The position numbers and the translations under genes were made by a program. Source: Actinomycetes bacterium (lineage in GTDB: Bacteria; Actinomycetota; Acidimicrobiia; Acidimicrobiales; Ilumatobacteraceae). From it: 64,000 bases of DNA. Below the pieces are notes generated by a model. That model made no database searches and had not been told where the DNA came from. It saw only the letters and a list, made by a program, of their open reading frames with translations. Below, piece after piece: positions 41,598 to 50,046 of this stretch. Within the stretch, counting starts at the first letter, position 1. Every line of letters starts with the position of its first letter. The stretch covers positions 1 through 64,000 of the forward strand of contig JANXUF010000001.1 in NCBI GenBank assembly GCA_025356335.1, in the 5' to 3' direction.

Positions 41598-42203
41598 ATG
41601 ACCACGACCGAGACGGGTCCCCACGTCCGTTCACCGACCTTCGACGGGCCGATCGCCACACGGATGTCGGAGTTCAGCGCCGCCTACATGACCCATATCG
41701 AGGAGCACCTCGACGAGGACTACACGCACGTCCCCGACCGCATCATGGGGCTGCTGCGTTCGACGGACGAACTGGTGCAGGGGTTCCAGGTGTCACAGCT
41801 CGTTCACGGTCTCCAGACGGCGACACGGGCCGAAGCCGCGGGTGCCGATATCGATATGATCGTCGGCGCGCTGTGCCACGACATCGGCAAGATCATCTCG
41901 AACGCCAACCACCCGGCGATCGCCGCCGAGATGATCCGCCCATTCGTGTCCGACGAGGTCTACTGGGTCGTCAAGGTCCACCAGGATTTCGAGGGCATGC
42001 ACTACTACGCACGCATGGGCCTCGATCCGATGGCCCGCCTCAAGCATTGCGGGCATCCGTTCTACGCCAGCGCCGAACGGTTCGCCGACGAGTGGGACGA
42101 GCAGGCCTTCGATCCCGACTTCGCGACGTTGCCGCTCGAGCACTTCGAGCCGATGGTGCGTGAAGTCTTCTCCCGGCCGCCGCGTCGCTGCCCGGCGGCC
42201 TGA
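41598..42203 (+). CDS. HD-domain protein, PhnZ/MIOX-type oxygenase-like
   Basis: A 201-residue HD-domain protein. The N-terminal conserved stretch VSQLVHGLQTATRAEAAGAD has His70, followed 24 residues later by His94-Asp95 (CHDIGK), then His105 (NHPAIAAEM) and His128 (VKVHQDF), with several candidate final Asp. The extra His residues and the VSQLxHGLQTA wording resemble the mixed-valent diiron oxygenases PhnZ, TmpB and myo-inositol oxygenase rather than nucleotide phosphohydrolases. It could cleave a C-P, C-C or C-N bond oxidatively. It lies in the catabolic locus, 77 bases after the enolase and 17 before a GntR gene. A plain HD phosphohydrolase remains possible. Confidence 0.75.
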   Translation: MTTTETGPHVRSPTFDGPIATRMSEFSAAYMTHIEEHLDEDYTHVPDRIMGLLRSTDELVQGFQVSQLVHGLQTATRAEAAGADIDMIVGALCHDIGKIISNANHPAIAAEMIRPFVSDEVYWVVKVHQDFEGMHYYARMGLDPMARLKHCGHPFYASAERFADEWDEQAFDPDFATLPLEHFEPMVREVFSRPPRRCPAA

Positions 42204-42220
42204 TCGTCAGATCGCACGAC

Positions 42221-43021
42221 GTGACGCTCACCTCGTTCTCACCGACCGCAGTTGCATCGCCGACCCTTCCGACCCTTCCGACCCTTCCGATGCTTTCGAC
42301 CCTTCCGATGCTTTCGACGGTCCCGTCTCCGTTCGCCCCGATCCCGAGACGAGCGCTGGCCGATGACGTGGTCGAGCAGTTGGCTTCGCTCATCCGCTCT
42401 GGCACGATCGCCGCAGGAACACGGCTCGCCAGTGAGGAGACGATGAGTCGCGAGTTCGGCGTGTCACGCACGTCGGTTCGCGAGGCCATCCGCGAACTCG
42501 TCGTGCTCGGACTCGTCGAGCGCCGGTCGAACCGCCCGCACGTCGTCGAGCGCCTGCCGGACGTGCCGTTCGAGGCCGCGGCGCGCAGTGCGCGGATCCG
42601 CGAGCTGTTCGAGACCCGTCGGGTGATCGAGGTTCCGTTGACCGAGTACGCAGCGCTGCGAGCGACCGCCGACCAGCGTGCGCGGATCGCCGAGCTCGCC
42701 GACCGCATCGCCGAGGCGCGGACGATCGAAGCGCTCCGCCCGCTCGACAACGACTTCCACGCGGTGATCGCCTCAGCGGCAGGCAACGCCTTGCTCGCTG
42801 AACTGCACGCCAAGGTTCTCGAGGCGGTCTTCAATGCGTCGACGACCGACACGCTCGGGTCCTCCGACACGTCGGAGCGCTCCGCCAAGCGCATCCTCTC
42901 GACGACCAGAGCGGCCCATGCGGCGATTGCCGAGGCGATCGTCGCCGGCGACGACATCGCTGCAGGCGACGCAGCACGGGCCCACCTCGACGACGTCCAG
43001 AAACGCCTCATCCCCTCGTAA
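42221..43021 (+). CDS. FadR-subfamily GntR regulator 1
   Basis: A GntR regulator of up to 266 residues with a C-terminal FCD domain. The winged helix reads LADDVVEQLASLIRSG and EFGVSRTSVREAIRELVVLGLVE; the FCD metal pocket has DNDFHAVIASAAGN and AHAAIAEAI. The first 40 residues are an odd Leu/Pro/Ser/Thr repeat coded by 9-bp units, so the true start may be further in; the GTG at 42221 is the outermost possibility. No TGGTCWGACCA site precedes it, and it probably shares the transcript of the HD gene. It may act with, or separately from, the second GntR at 44362. Confidence 0.85.
   Translation: MTLTSFSPTAVASPTLPTLPTLPMLSTLPMLSTVPSPFAPIPRRALADDVVEQLASLIRSGTIAAGTRLASEETMSREFGVSRTSVREAIRELVVLGLVERRSNRPHVVERLPDVPFEAAARSARIRELFETRRVIEVPLTEYAALRATADQRARIAELADRIAEARTIEALRPLDNDFHAVIASAAGNALLAELHAKVLEAVFNASTTDTLGSSDTSERSAKRILSTTRAAHAAIAEAIVAGDDIAAGDAARAHLDDVQKRLIPS
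42262..42315 (+). repeat. 9-bp tandem repeat in the GntR 1 N-terminus
   Basis: Six 9-bp units: GACCCTTCC three times, then GATGCTTTC, GACCCTTCC, GATGCTTTC. They code the Leu/Pro/Ser/Thr leader in frame. Confidence 0.95.
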
Positions 43022-43090
43022 GCGTTCCGAGCGTCTCGTCGGGCCGCTCCGCGCGCTGATGTCTCCGGGTGCCTGACCGAACGGAGATCG

Positions 43091-44167
43091 CTACAGGAAG
43101 ATGCTCCTGGCGATGCCGGAGTGACAGCCGATCGTGCCGTCGACGACCTGGGTGACGCCGAGATCCATCGCCACCGACGACAGCGAGTAGGCGTCGTCGG
43201 CGGTCAGTTGCAGATGGGTCTGCATGAACCACAGCATCTGCTCGGCGGCCATGACCATCGCCTCGTCGAGGTCCGCGCCGAAGCCGTGCGTGTACCAGTG
43301 CGAATCCGTTTCGAGGAGCGGACTGGTGTTGCCGACGCCCTTCAGAACCGAGATCTGGATCGTCGCGTTGAGGGACGCCTCGATCGCCGTGCCGCAGATC
43401 TCGCCGTCGCCCTGGGCGAAGTGCGGGTCCCCGACGTACAGCAGTCCGCCCGGCGCAAAGACCGGGTAGCACATCGTCGCGCCGGGTCCCACCCGCCAGT
43501 TGTCGACGTTGCCGCCGTAGACGCTCGGGGGGATGGACGACAGCCTGCCGCTGTCGGCGGGAGCGACGCCCATCACGCCGAAGTGCGGACGGACCGGGAC
43601 GCTGACGGCGCGGCTGAACGGCTGGCGGGCGGCAGGATCCGGCTCGCTGATGACGCCCGGCTGCGCGTACACGGGCAGCGCAGTGAAGTCGAATCCGAAC
43701 TCCGGATGCGCCGTCGCCGAGAACGCGTCGATGCCAGCAGCGTGATCGTCGAGGCCGTAGATCGTGATCCGCTCCTTGTTGAACGTCTTGTAGAGCAGGC
43801 CCCAGTTCGCTGCGCAGTTCGATCCGTAGGCCAGGCGCGGCATCATCCCGAGGATCCGGACCACCAGCGTGTGGCCCGGCTCAGCACCGCGAACGGCGAT
43901 GGGGCCGGTGAGGATGTGCACTCCTGGGCCCCGATCGGCCGGAGCGATCGCCGACCAGATCGCCCTGATCCCGTCGTCCATCAGCAGATCGGGTGCATCA
44001 CCCGCATGGTGGGTGATCGCTTCGACCTGCACGACGTCGCCGCTGTCGATCGTCAGGCACGGCGGCTGGTCCCGGTCGATGTATCCCCAGTAGCAGGTGT
44101 CGGGAGTCGCCGCGAGAACGTGTGTGTTCCCGGGAGCGGGAAGGGAGGCGGTGAGGTCGTAGGCCAT
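43091..44167 (-). CDS. Acetamidase/formamidase family hydrolase
   Basis: A 358-residue FmdA/AmdA-family amidase that hydrolyses small aliphatic amides such as formamide. Family motifs include DSGDVVQVEAITHHAG, GVHILTGPIAVRGAEPGHTL, SIPPSVYGGNVD and LLYVGDPHFAQGDGEICGTAIE, all intact. The start is the ATG at 44167 (MAYDLT); an upstream TTG would add three residues. It is divergent from GntR 2 across a 194-base gap holding operator site 3, so it is probably repressed with the locus. In this pathway it would remove formamide or a short amide left after ring opening, which supports an N-heterocyclic or imide substrate. Confidence 0.9.
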   Translation of the reverse strand: MAYDLTASLPAPGNTHVLAATPDTCYWGYIDRDQPPCLTIDSGDVVQVEAITHHAGDAPDLLMDDGIRAIWSAIAPADRGPGVHILTGPIAVRGAEPGHTLVVRILGMMPRLAYGSNCAANWGLLYKTFNKERITIYGLDDHAAGIDAFSATAHPEFGFDFTALPVYAQPGVISEPDPAARQPFSRAVSVPVRPHFGVMGVAPADSGRLSSIPPSVYGGNVDNWRVGPGATMCYPVFAPGGLLYVGDPHFAQGDGEICGTAIEASLNATIQISVLKGVGNTSPLLETDSHWYTHGFGADLDEAMVMAAEQMLWFMQTHLQLTADDAYSLSSVAMDLGVTQVVDGTIGCHSGIARSIFL

Positions 44168-44295
44168 GAGCGGCAACGTAACGAGGGCCTGTTAACGGAA
44201 CATTTCGATCAAGTTTTCATCTCGGTACACCGCACCTCGAGACGTCGTTCACGTCGCCAGAGCGGCGGTTGACGCGAGCAGCCGATCATGCGCTA

Positions 44296-44313
44296 TGGTC
44301 TGACCATCAGTCC
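44296..44313 (+). promoter_or_regulatory. GntR/FadR-type operator, site 3
   Basis: TGGTCTGACCATCAGTCC, core at 44296-44306, between the divergent formamidase and GntR 2 genes. A TATGGT hexamer at 44294-44299 could be an overlapping -10. Identical over 17 of 18 bases to site 4 at 49283. Confidence 0.75.
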
Positions 44314-44361
44314 GAAACTCTTGCGACAGCGTGTGGCGCTAGACGGATCCATGGAGGCAGT

Positions 44362-45105
44362 GTGGCAATCACGGGGATCAAGATAGACGGCTCCAACAAT
44401 GCGAACGGGTCGACGTTCGATCCCGTGTTGCGGCACACCGTCTCCGGGGAGATCCGCCAACGCCTGGCGGACGCAATCCACTCCGGTCTACTCGCGCCTG
44501 GCAGTCCGATCCCGGCAGAGCGTGTGCTCTGTCAGGAGTTCGGCGTCGCCCGTACCTCGGTGCGCGAGGCGATCCAAGGGCTCGTCATCGCCGGCTATCT
44601 CGAGCGACGCGGTAACCGTTCCGTCGTCGCCGAACGTCTTCCCGAGGTCAATTTCACCGGCGACGATCGCAAGGCGCTCGTCGGCCAATTGTTCGAGGTA
44701 CGTCAGGTGATCGAGCCGGCGATCGTCGAACTGGCCACCAAGCGGGCGACTGACGAACAGCGAACGGAGATCGCCATGTTCGCCGCGCGGACGACGACGG
44801 AACTCGACGAGTTCCGTGAGATCGATCGGCAGTTCCACTCGGCACTCGCACGGGCCTGTGGCAACCCGCTGCTCAACGAAGTACACGCCAAGGCGCTCGC
44901 CAGCCTCTTCGGGTCCGGCGAGTTCGCCAGCCTGTTGTATGCCGAAGTCAACAAGTCCGAAGTCGACGACATCATCTGCTCGTCGACGACGGCCCATCAG
45001 GCGATCGCCGATGCCGTCGTCAAGGGCTACACGCGCAAGGCCGTCGCCGCTGTCGTCGCCCACCTCGACGATGTCGAGCGACGCATGGTGGAGCGCCTGC
45101 TGTGA
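44362..45105 (+). CDS. FadR-subfamily GntR regulator 2, likely repressor of the locus
   Basis: A 247-residue GntR regulator with winged helix (GEIRQRLADAIHSGLL, EFGVARTSVREAIQGLVIAGYLE) and FCD ligand domain (REIDRQFHSALARACGN, TTAHQAIADAV). It resembles GntR 1 in the DNA-binding helix (VxRTSVREAI). The start is the GTG at 44362 with GGAGG four bases upstream. The operator TGGTCTGACCA lies 56 bases before it, so it is probably autoregulated and is my best candidate to bind sites 1-4. Its end overlaps the cupin start (GTGA), placing it at the head of the cupin-hyuA-hyuB operon. Confidence 0.88.
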   Translation: MAITGIKIDGSNNANGSTFDPVLRHTVSGEIRQRLADAIHSGLLAPGSPIPAERVLCQEFGVARTSVREAIQGLVIAGYLERRGNRSVVAERLPEVNFTGDDRKALVGQLFEVRQVIEPAIVELATKRATDEQRTEIAMFAARTTTELDEFREIDRQFHSALARACGNPLLNEVHAKALASLFGSGEFASLLYAEVNKSEVDDIICSSTTAHQAIADAVVKGYTRKAVAAVVAHLDDVERRMVERLL

Positions 45106-45548
45106 GCGATCTTCCGACGAACGGTTTCAGTACGGCGAGCGGCATTGCGACGGCCGCCGGCATCGCCAGCAAGTACAACTACTTCTTCGACGAGGATGCC
45201 TTCACCGACGAGGGCCGACCGGGATTCCGCAAACGGGTGATCCTCGGCGAACACCTCGAACTGTGGTTCTGGCGGATCACCGGCGGGGCCTCGGGATCCG
45301 TGCTGCATCATCACGTCGCCAACGAGCAGATCGGGATCATCATGCGTGGGTCGCTCGACTTCCGTATCGGAGACCCCGACGACCCGCAGCGCCACGTCCT
45401 GAATGCCGGCGACGTCTACCTGGCGCCGACAAACGTGTGGCACGGCGACAGCATCTTCATCGGTGACGACGAGCTCAACGAAGTGTGGATCGCTGATGTC
45501 TTCTCACCTCCACGGAGCGTGCCGAACGAGGATGCCGGCAATGAGTGA
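45102..45548 (+). CDS. Cupin-domain protein
   Basis: A 148-residue single-domain cupin. The first cupin motif holds two His (SVLHHHVANEQIGIIMRGSLDF) and the second PTNVWHG a third, so a metal site is probable. Cupins of this size act as dioxygenases, isomerases, lyases or sensors. It overlaps the GntR 2 stop (GTGA) and its 3' end overlaps the hyuA start by 8 bases, so all three are translationally coupled. No reaction can be assigned; an auxiliary enzyme for the hydantoinase step is plausible. Confidence 0.82.
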   Translation: MSDLPTNGFSTASGIATAAGIASKYNYFFDEDAFTDEGRPGFRKRVILGEHLELWFWRITGGASGSVLHHHVANEQIGIIMRGSLDFRIGDPDDPQRHVLNAGDVYLAPTNVWHGDSIFIGDDELNEVWIADVFSPPRSVPNEDAGNE

Positions 45549-47631
45549 CGTCACTGCGGACTGGCGTCTCGCCGTCGACATCGGCGGCACGTTCACCGAC
45601 CTCGTACTGCTCGATGCAGCATCCGGCAGGGTCGTGGTCGAAAAGACGCTGACCACACCGCGAGCCCCGCTCGACGGCGTCAGGACCGGCGTTCGGCAGT
45701 TACTGGCGAAGGCAGGTATCGAGCCGTCGGCGATCACGGCGCCGATCGTCCACGCGACGACGCTGATCACCAACGCCTTGATCGAGGGCAAGATCGGCAG
45801 AGCCGGCATCGTCACGACATCCGGTTTCGGCGACACGCTGCTGATCCGTAACGAACATCGATACGACATGTACGACCTGCAGATCGAGTTCCCGGCACCG
45901 CCCGTACCACGTGAGCGTGTCGTCGAGATCAGCGAACGCACCAACGCGACCGGCTCCGTCATCGCCGAGCCGTCCCAAGCCGATCTTGCGAGGATCACAG
46001 AGGAACTGCGGGCGCAGAACGTCGAGTCGATCGGGATCTGTCTGATCAATTCCTATGCGAACCCGGCGAACGAGCGGCTCATCGCCGAATACCTTCGTCG
46101 CGAACTTGGCGTGCCGGTGTGCATCTCGGCGGAGATCTCACCGCAGATCCGCGAATACCCGCGCATGATCACCACCGCCTGCAACGCCGCGACGATGCCG
46201 GTCATCGGGCCGTATCTCGACGAACTGCAGAAGTGGCTGGCGAGCGAGGGCTTCGGCGGGTCAGTACTGATGATGCTGTCGAACGGCGGCGTCGTGTCAG
46301 CAGACGACGCAGCGCAGACGCCGATCCGCCTCGTCGAATCCGGGCCGGCCGCCGGCGCACTCGCCGGCAGCTGGTTCGCCAGACGGCTGGGCGAAGACCG
46401 ACTGCTGTGTTTCGACATGGGTGGCACGACGGCGAAGTCGTGCCTCATCACGCACGGCGAGCCAGAGTTGACGAACACCTTCGAGGTCGCCCGCATCTAC
46501 CGCTTCAAGAAGGGTTCCGGTTTCCCGGTGTCGGTTCCGTCCGTCGATCTCGTCGAGATCGGTGCGGGCGGCGGCAGCCTGGCGCGGCTCGACGAGCTCG
46601 GCCTGTTGAAGGTCGGCCCGGAATCCTCTGGTGCCGACCCCGGCCCGGCCTGCTACGGGCGGGGCGGCGAACGGCCAGCCGTCACCGACGCCGATCTCGA
46701 GCTCGGCCTGCTCGACGCCGGTTACTTCCTCGGTGGTGACATGCCCCTCGACTCAGCGGCGAACCAACGCGCGCTGCAGTCCGTCGCCAGCCAACTCGGG
46801 CTGCCGATCAGCGAGACTGCGGCCGGCATCCACGAACTCGTCAACCAGAACATGGCAGCAGCGTCACGTATGCACGCCGTCGAACAGGGCGAGGATCTAC
46901 GAGGCGTGACGGTCCTGGCCTTCGGTGGTGCCGGCCCGATACACGCGTGTGGTGTTGCCGAACTGCTCGAATCGACGAGAGTCGTCTTCCCGACGAACGC
47001 CAGTGTGCTGTCGGCCTTCGGCACGCTCGTGACGCCCGTACGTATCGACCTCGCTCGCAGCATGGTCCGTCCGTTGGCGACGCTCAGCGAAATCGAGCGT
47101 GACAGCCTGCTCGACGAGCTTCGGGCAGAGGGCATGCGCGTGCTTGGTGCGGCCGGCGTCGATCGGGACAAGATCCGCTTCCGCTACGGCCTCGACGCCC
47201 GTTACCTCGGTCAGGGCAACGAGATCACACTGTGGTTCGGTGAGGGTCCTGCGTGGCCGGTCACGCACGGCGATGTCGTCGAGCGCTTCGAGACGGACTA
47301 CCGCCGCATCTACGGACTGACGATTCCCGACGTCGGGATCGAAGCAGTGACGTGGCGCCTCAGCGCCTACGCAGATGCACAAGCTGTCGAACCGACCGCG
47401 GTCGTCGGGACGACCCAGGGCACGCCGAAGGGGACACGGGCGGTCCGCTTCAGCCGCTCGTCGGACGCCGTCGAAACGCCCGTCTATCCACGGTCGGCGC
47501 TCGGTGTCGGACAGACCATCGTCGGACCGGCGATCGTCGAAGAGCGCGAGACGACCACCGTCATCCGCCCGAACTGGACCGTGATCGTCGCCTTCGACGG
47601 ATCACTCATCGCCGAATGGAGCGCGCCATGA
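45541..47631 (+). CDS. Hydantoinase/oxoprolinase family subunit A
   Basis: A 696-residue HyuA-type subunit with the ATPase fold of 5-oxoprolinase, N-methylhydantoinase and acetone carboxylase. The phosphate loop is LAVDIGGTFTDLVLLD; further family motifs are HATTLITNALIEGK, EISPQIREYPRMITTACNA, LLCFDMGGTTAKSCLI and FGGAGPIHACGVAELL. Such subunits use ATP to activate a lactam or imide C-O, with the B subunit completing hydrolysis or carboxylation. It overlaps the next gene (ATGA), which encodes subunit B, so a functional complex is expected. N-methylhydantoin, hydantoin or a similar cyclic imide would suit the locus, but this family has many substrates. Confidence 0.93.
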   Translation: MSDVTADWRLAVDIGGTFTDLVLLDAASGRVVVEKTLTTPRAPLDGVRTGVRQLLAKAGIEPSAITAPIVHATTLITNALIEGKIGRAGIVTTSGFGDTLLIRNEHRYDMYDLQIEFPAPPVPRERVVEISERTNATGSVIAEPSQADLARITEELRAQNVESIGICLINSYANPANERLIAEYLRRELGVPVCISAEISPQIREYPRMITTACNAATMPVIGPYLDELQKWLASEGFGGSVLMMLSNGGVVSADDAAQTPIRLVESGPAAGALAGSWFARRLGEDRLLCFDMGGTTAKSCLITHGEPELTNTFEVARIYRFKKGSGFPVSVPSVDLVEIGAGGGSLARLDELGLLKVGPESSGADPGPACYGRGGERPAVTDADLELGLLDAGYFLGGDMPLDSAANQRALQSVASQLGLPISETAAGIHELVNQNMAAASRMHAVEQGEDLRGVTVLAFGGAGPIHACGVAELLESTRVVFPTNASVLSAFGTLVTPVRIDLARSMVRPLATLSEIERDSLLDELRAEGMRVLGAAGVDRDKIRFRYGLDARYLGQGNEITLWFGEGPAWPVTHGDVVERFETDYRRIYGLTIPDVGIEAVTWRLSAYADAQAVEPTAVVGTTQGTPKGTRAVRFSRSSDAVETPVYPRSALGVGQTIVGPAIVEERETTTVIRPNWTVIVAFDGSLIAEWSAP

Positions 47632-49244
47632 CAGCCCTCGAAGAGTCTGCTGTTCCCGGAGGGACCACCGCCAGCCAACAACTCCAGCGATTCGATCCCA
47701 TCGAACTCGAGGTCCTGTGGCAGAGCCTCATCGCCACGGTCAACGAGCAGGCTCGTGCGCTGCAGCGTGCCGCGTTTTCGCCGATCGTCCGCGAAGCCGG
47801 AGACCTCGCCAACGCCGTGTTCGACCGGCGGGGTCGGATGGTTGCCCAAGCGGTCACCGGAACCCCCGGTCACATCAACTCGCTCGCCCGTGCGGCGACG
47901 GCGATCCTCGACGAATACCCGACGGATTCGCTCGTCGAGGGCGACGTACTGATCACCAACGACCCATACAAGACCGCCGGACAGTTGCTCGATGTCACCG
48001 TTCTCTATCCCGTGTTCCGCAACGGCAGGGTCATCGCCTTCTTCGGCTCGACGATCCATCACACGGACGTCGGCGGCTACGGCATCGGTGCAGGTGGCCG
48101 CGATGTCTTCGAGGAAGGTCTGTGGATCCCGATCACGAAGCTGATGGCGGCGGGTCATCGAGCGTCGGACGTTTGGAAGTTCATCCTCTGCAATGTCCGC
48201 CAGCCCGACCACATGGCAGGCGATCTCCATGCGCAGATGGCCTCCGGCGAGGTCGGTGCCCAGCGGCTGCGATCGCTCTGCACACGTCACGGTCTCGACG
48301 ACATCGAAGCGTTGGCTGACGAGATCATCGAACGGTCTGAGGCTGCGACACGTGCGAGCATCCGCGAACTGCCTGCCGGCACCTATCACGCCCAGGCGGA
48401 ACTCGATCTCGCGGACGGCAGCCGTATCCAGATCGTCTGTGCGATCACGATCGACAACGTCGCCGGCGAGATCCTCGTCGACTACGAGGGATCGTCAGGT
48501 GCCAGTACCTCCGGTATCAACGTCGTCCTCAACTACACCCACGCCTACACGACGTTCACCGTGCGGTCCGTACTGAACCCGGAACTACCGAACAACCACG
48601 GCAGCCTCGCGCCGATCAAGGTCAACGCACCGGTTGGTTCGATCGTCAATGCGGTATCGCCGCAGCCATGCACGGCGCGCCACGTCGTTGGGATGTTCCT
48701 GCCGAACGCATTGTTGAAAGCGCTCGCCCAGATCCGGCCCCAGCAGGCGATGGCAGAAGGTTCCGGTGCGGTTTGGACGATGCAGGTGAACGGCAACTAT
48801 CCGGACGGTGCACCGTTCATCACGGCGATGTTCACCTATGCAGGCGGAGTCGGGGCCCGAGCGACCAAGGCCGGGCTGTCGGCGTGTTCGTTCCCCACGG
48901 GTGTCGCCGCTGTGCCGATCGAGGTCGTCGAGGCATCGGCCCCCATTCACTTCCTGCGCAAAGAACTGCGCGCCGACAGCGGCGGCCACGGACATCAAAC
49001 GGGTGGCCTCGGCCAGACGATCGAGTTCACCGTCGACACCGAGAGGGCCTGGCAGTTGAATGCTGTGACATCTCGCCTGGCCGTTGCTCCCGAAGGCATC
49101 TTCGGCGGCGAGGCCGGTGCCGCCGGTTCGTTCACCGTCAATGGTGAACCGGTGCGCACACAGGCACGCGTCGCCCTCAAGCCCGGGGATGTCGTCCGTC
49201 TCGATCTGCCAGGCGGCGGTGGGTACGGAGCCGAGCAGACGTGA
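47628..49244 (+). CDS. Hydantoinase/oxoprolinase family subunit B
   Basis: A 538-residue HyuB-type subunit. Clear motifs are REAGDLANAVFDRRGRMVAQ, PGHINSLARAATAIL, EGDVLITNDPYKTAGQLLDV, GSTIHHTDVGGYGIGAGG and a C-terminal LDLPGGGGYGAEQT. Together with subunit A it forms the ATP-dependent cyclic amidase or carboxylase. Length matches known B subunits (500-590). The ATG overlaps the subunit A stop. It is the last gene of the GntR 2-cupin-hyuA-hyuB unit; operator site 4 comes 39 bases after its stop and begins the next transcript. Confidence 0.93.
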   Translation: MTALEESAVPGGTTASQQLQRFDPIELEVLWQSLIATVNEQARALQRAAFSPIVREAGDLANAVFDRRGRMVAQAVTGTPGHINSLARAATAILDEYPTDSLVEGDVLITNDPYKTAGQLLDVTVLYPVFRNGRVIAFFGSTIHHTDVGGYGIGAGGRDVFEEGLWIPITKLMAAGHRASDVWKFILCNVRQPDHMAGDLHAQMASGEVGAQRLRSLCTRHGLDDIEALADEIIERSEAATRASIRELPAGTYHAQAELDLADGSRIQIVCAITIDNVAGEILVDYEGSSGASTSGINVVLNYTHAYTTFTVRSVLNPELPNNHGSLAPIKVNAPVGSIVNAVSPQPCTARHVVGMFLPNALLKALAQIRPQQAMAEGSGAVWTMQVNGNYPDGAPFITAMFTYAGGVGARATKAGLSACSFPTGVAAVPIEVVEASAPIHFLRKELRADSGGHGHQTGGLGQTIEFTVDTERAWQLNAVTSRLAVAPEGIFGGEAGAAGSFTVNGEPVRTQARVALKPGDVVRLDLPGGGGYGAEQT

Positions 49245-49282
49245 ATCACGCCGAGGACTGTGAACGCCATATGAATGACTCG

Positions 49283-49300
49283 TGGTCAGACCATCAGTCC
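49283..49300 (+). promoter_or_regulatory. GntR/FadR-type operator, site 4
   Basis: TGGTCAGACCATCAGTCC, core at 49283-49293, in the 133-base gap before the flavin reductase-Rieske-transporter genes. It probably controls a run of ten genes to 61523 on the same strand. Confidence 0.75.
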
Positions 49301-49377
49301 AAACGACAGGAACTAGGCTCGCCGTTCACAGACACCCGCCTGGACGCATGGGCGTTCTCGACCTGGAGGACATCTGA

Positions 49378-50046
49378 ATGAAGCAGATCTACGAGTTCGC
49401 TGCGCATGGCGCCGGCACGAACCAGGGACTGCTCTCGCAACTCGTCGTCCCGCGGCCGATTGCGATGGTGTCCACCCGTGACGCCAACGGCATCGGCAAC
49501 CTCTCACCGTTCAGCTACTATCTGCCGATCACCGGGGACCCGCCGCTCGTCGGGATCTCTTTCGGTATGCGTGAATCGGACCACGGCACCAAACACTCCT
49601 ACGACAATCTGATGGCCTGCGGCGACTTTGTCATCAATGTCTGTTCCGCCGTCTTCGCCGACCACATCGAGAGCATCGCCAAGGAGTACCCGGCCCACAT
49701 CGACGAAGCGTCGTTGCACGGCTACACGCTCGTCGACTCCCACCGCGTCTCGTCCCCCTCCGTTGCCGAGGCCCCCGCACGGCTCGAATGCATCGTCCAC
49801 ACAACCGTTCCGCTCGGCAGCGACCTCGCCCCGGTCGTCATGGTCGTCGGTGAGGTCCTGTGCGCGGTCATCGACGACTCCGTCCTCGAATCCCCCGATC
49901 TCGACCACCCGCGGATCGACCTGCAGGCGCTCGGCCCGATCGGACGGTCCGGTGCGCGCACCTTCATCCGCACGACACCCGACGGCGTCTACCACCAGGA
50001 GCGCGTGCCATACCGAGCAAACGAAAAGGAGGACCTGACCGTATGA
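49378..50046 (+). CDS. FMN-binding split-barrel (DIM6/NTAB flavin reductase) protein
   Basis: A 222-residue flavoprotein of the flavoredoxin/flavin reductase-like group. It reads VVPRPIAMVSTRDANGIGNLSPFSYYLPI, the FMN-phosphate region, and later GDFVINVCS. Such proteins reduce FMN or pass electrons. The stop overlaps the start of the second Rieske oxygenase (ATGA), so it may be that enzyme's electron donor, which would be an unusual pairing since Rieske enzymes normally use a ferredoxin-type reductase. A separate role as hydrolase-like flavin enzyme is possible. Operator site 4 lies 78 bases before the start. Confidence 0.85.
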   Translation: MKQIYEFAAHGAGTNQGLLSQLVVPRPIAMVSTRDANGIGNLSPFSYYLPITGDPPLVGISFGMRESDHGTKHSYDNLMACGDFVINVCSAVFADHIESIAKEYPAHIDEASLHGYTLVDSHRVSSPSVAEAPARLECIVHTTVPLGSDLAPVVMVVGEVLCAVIDDSVLESPDLDHPRIDLQALGPIGRSGARTFIRTTPDGVYHQERVPYRANEKEDLTV

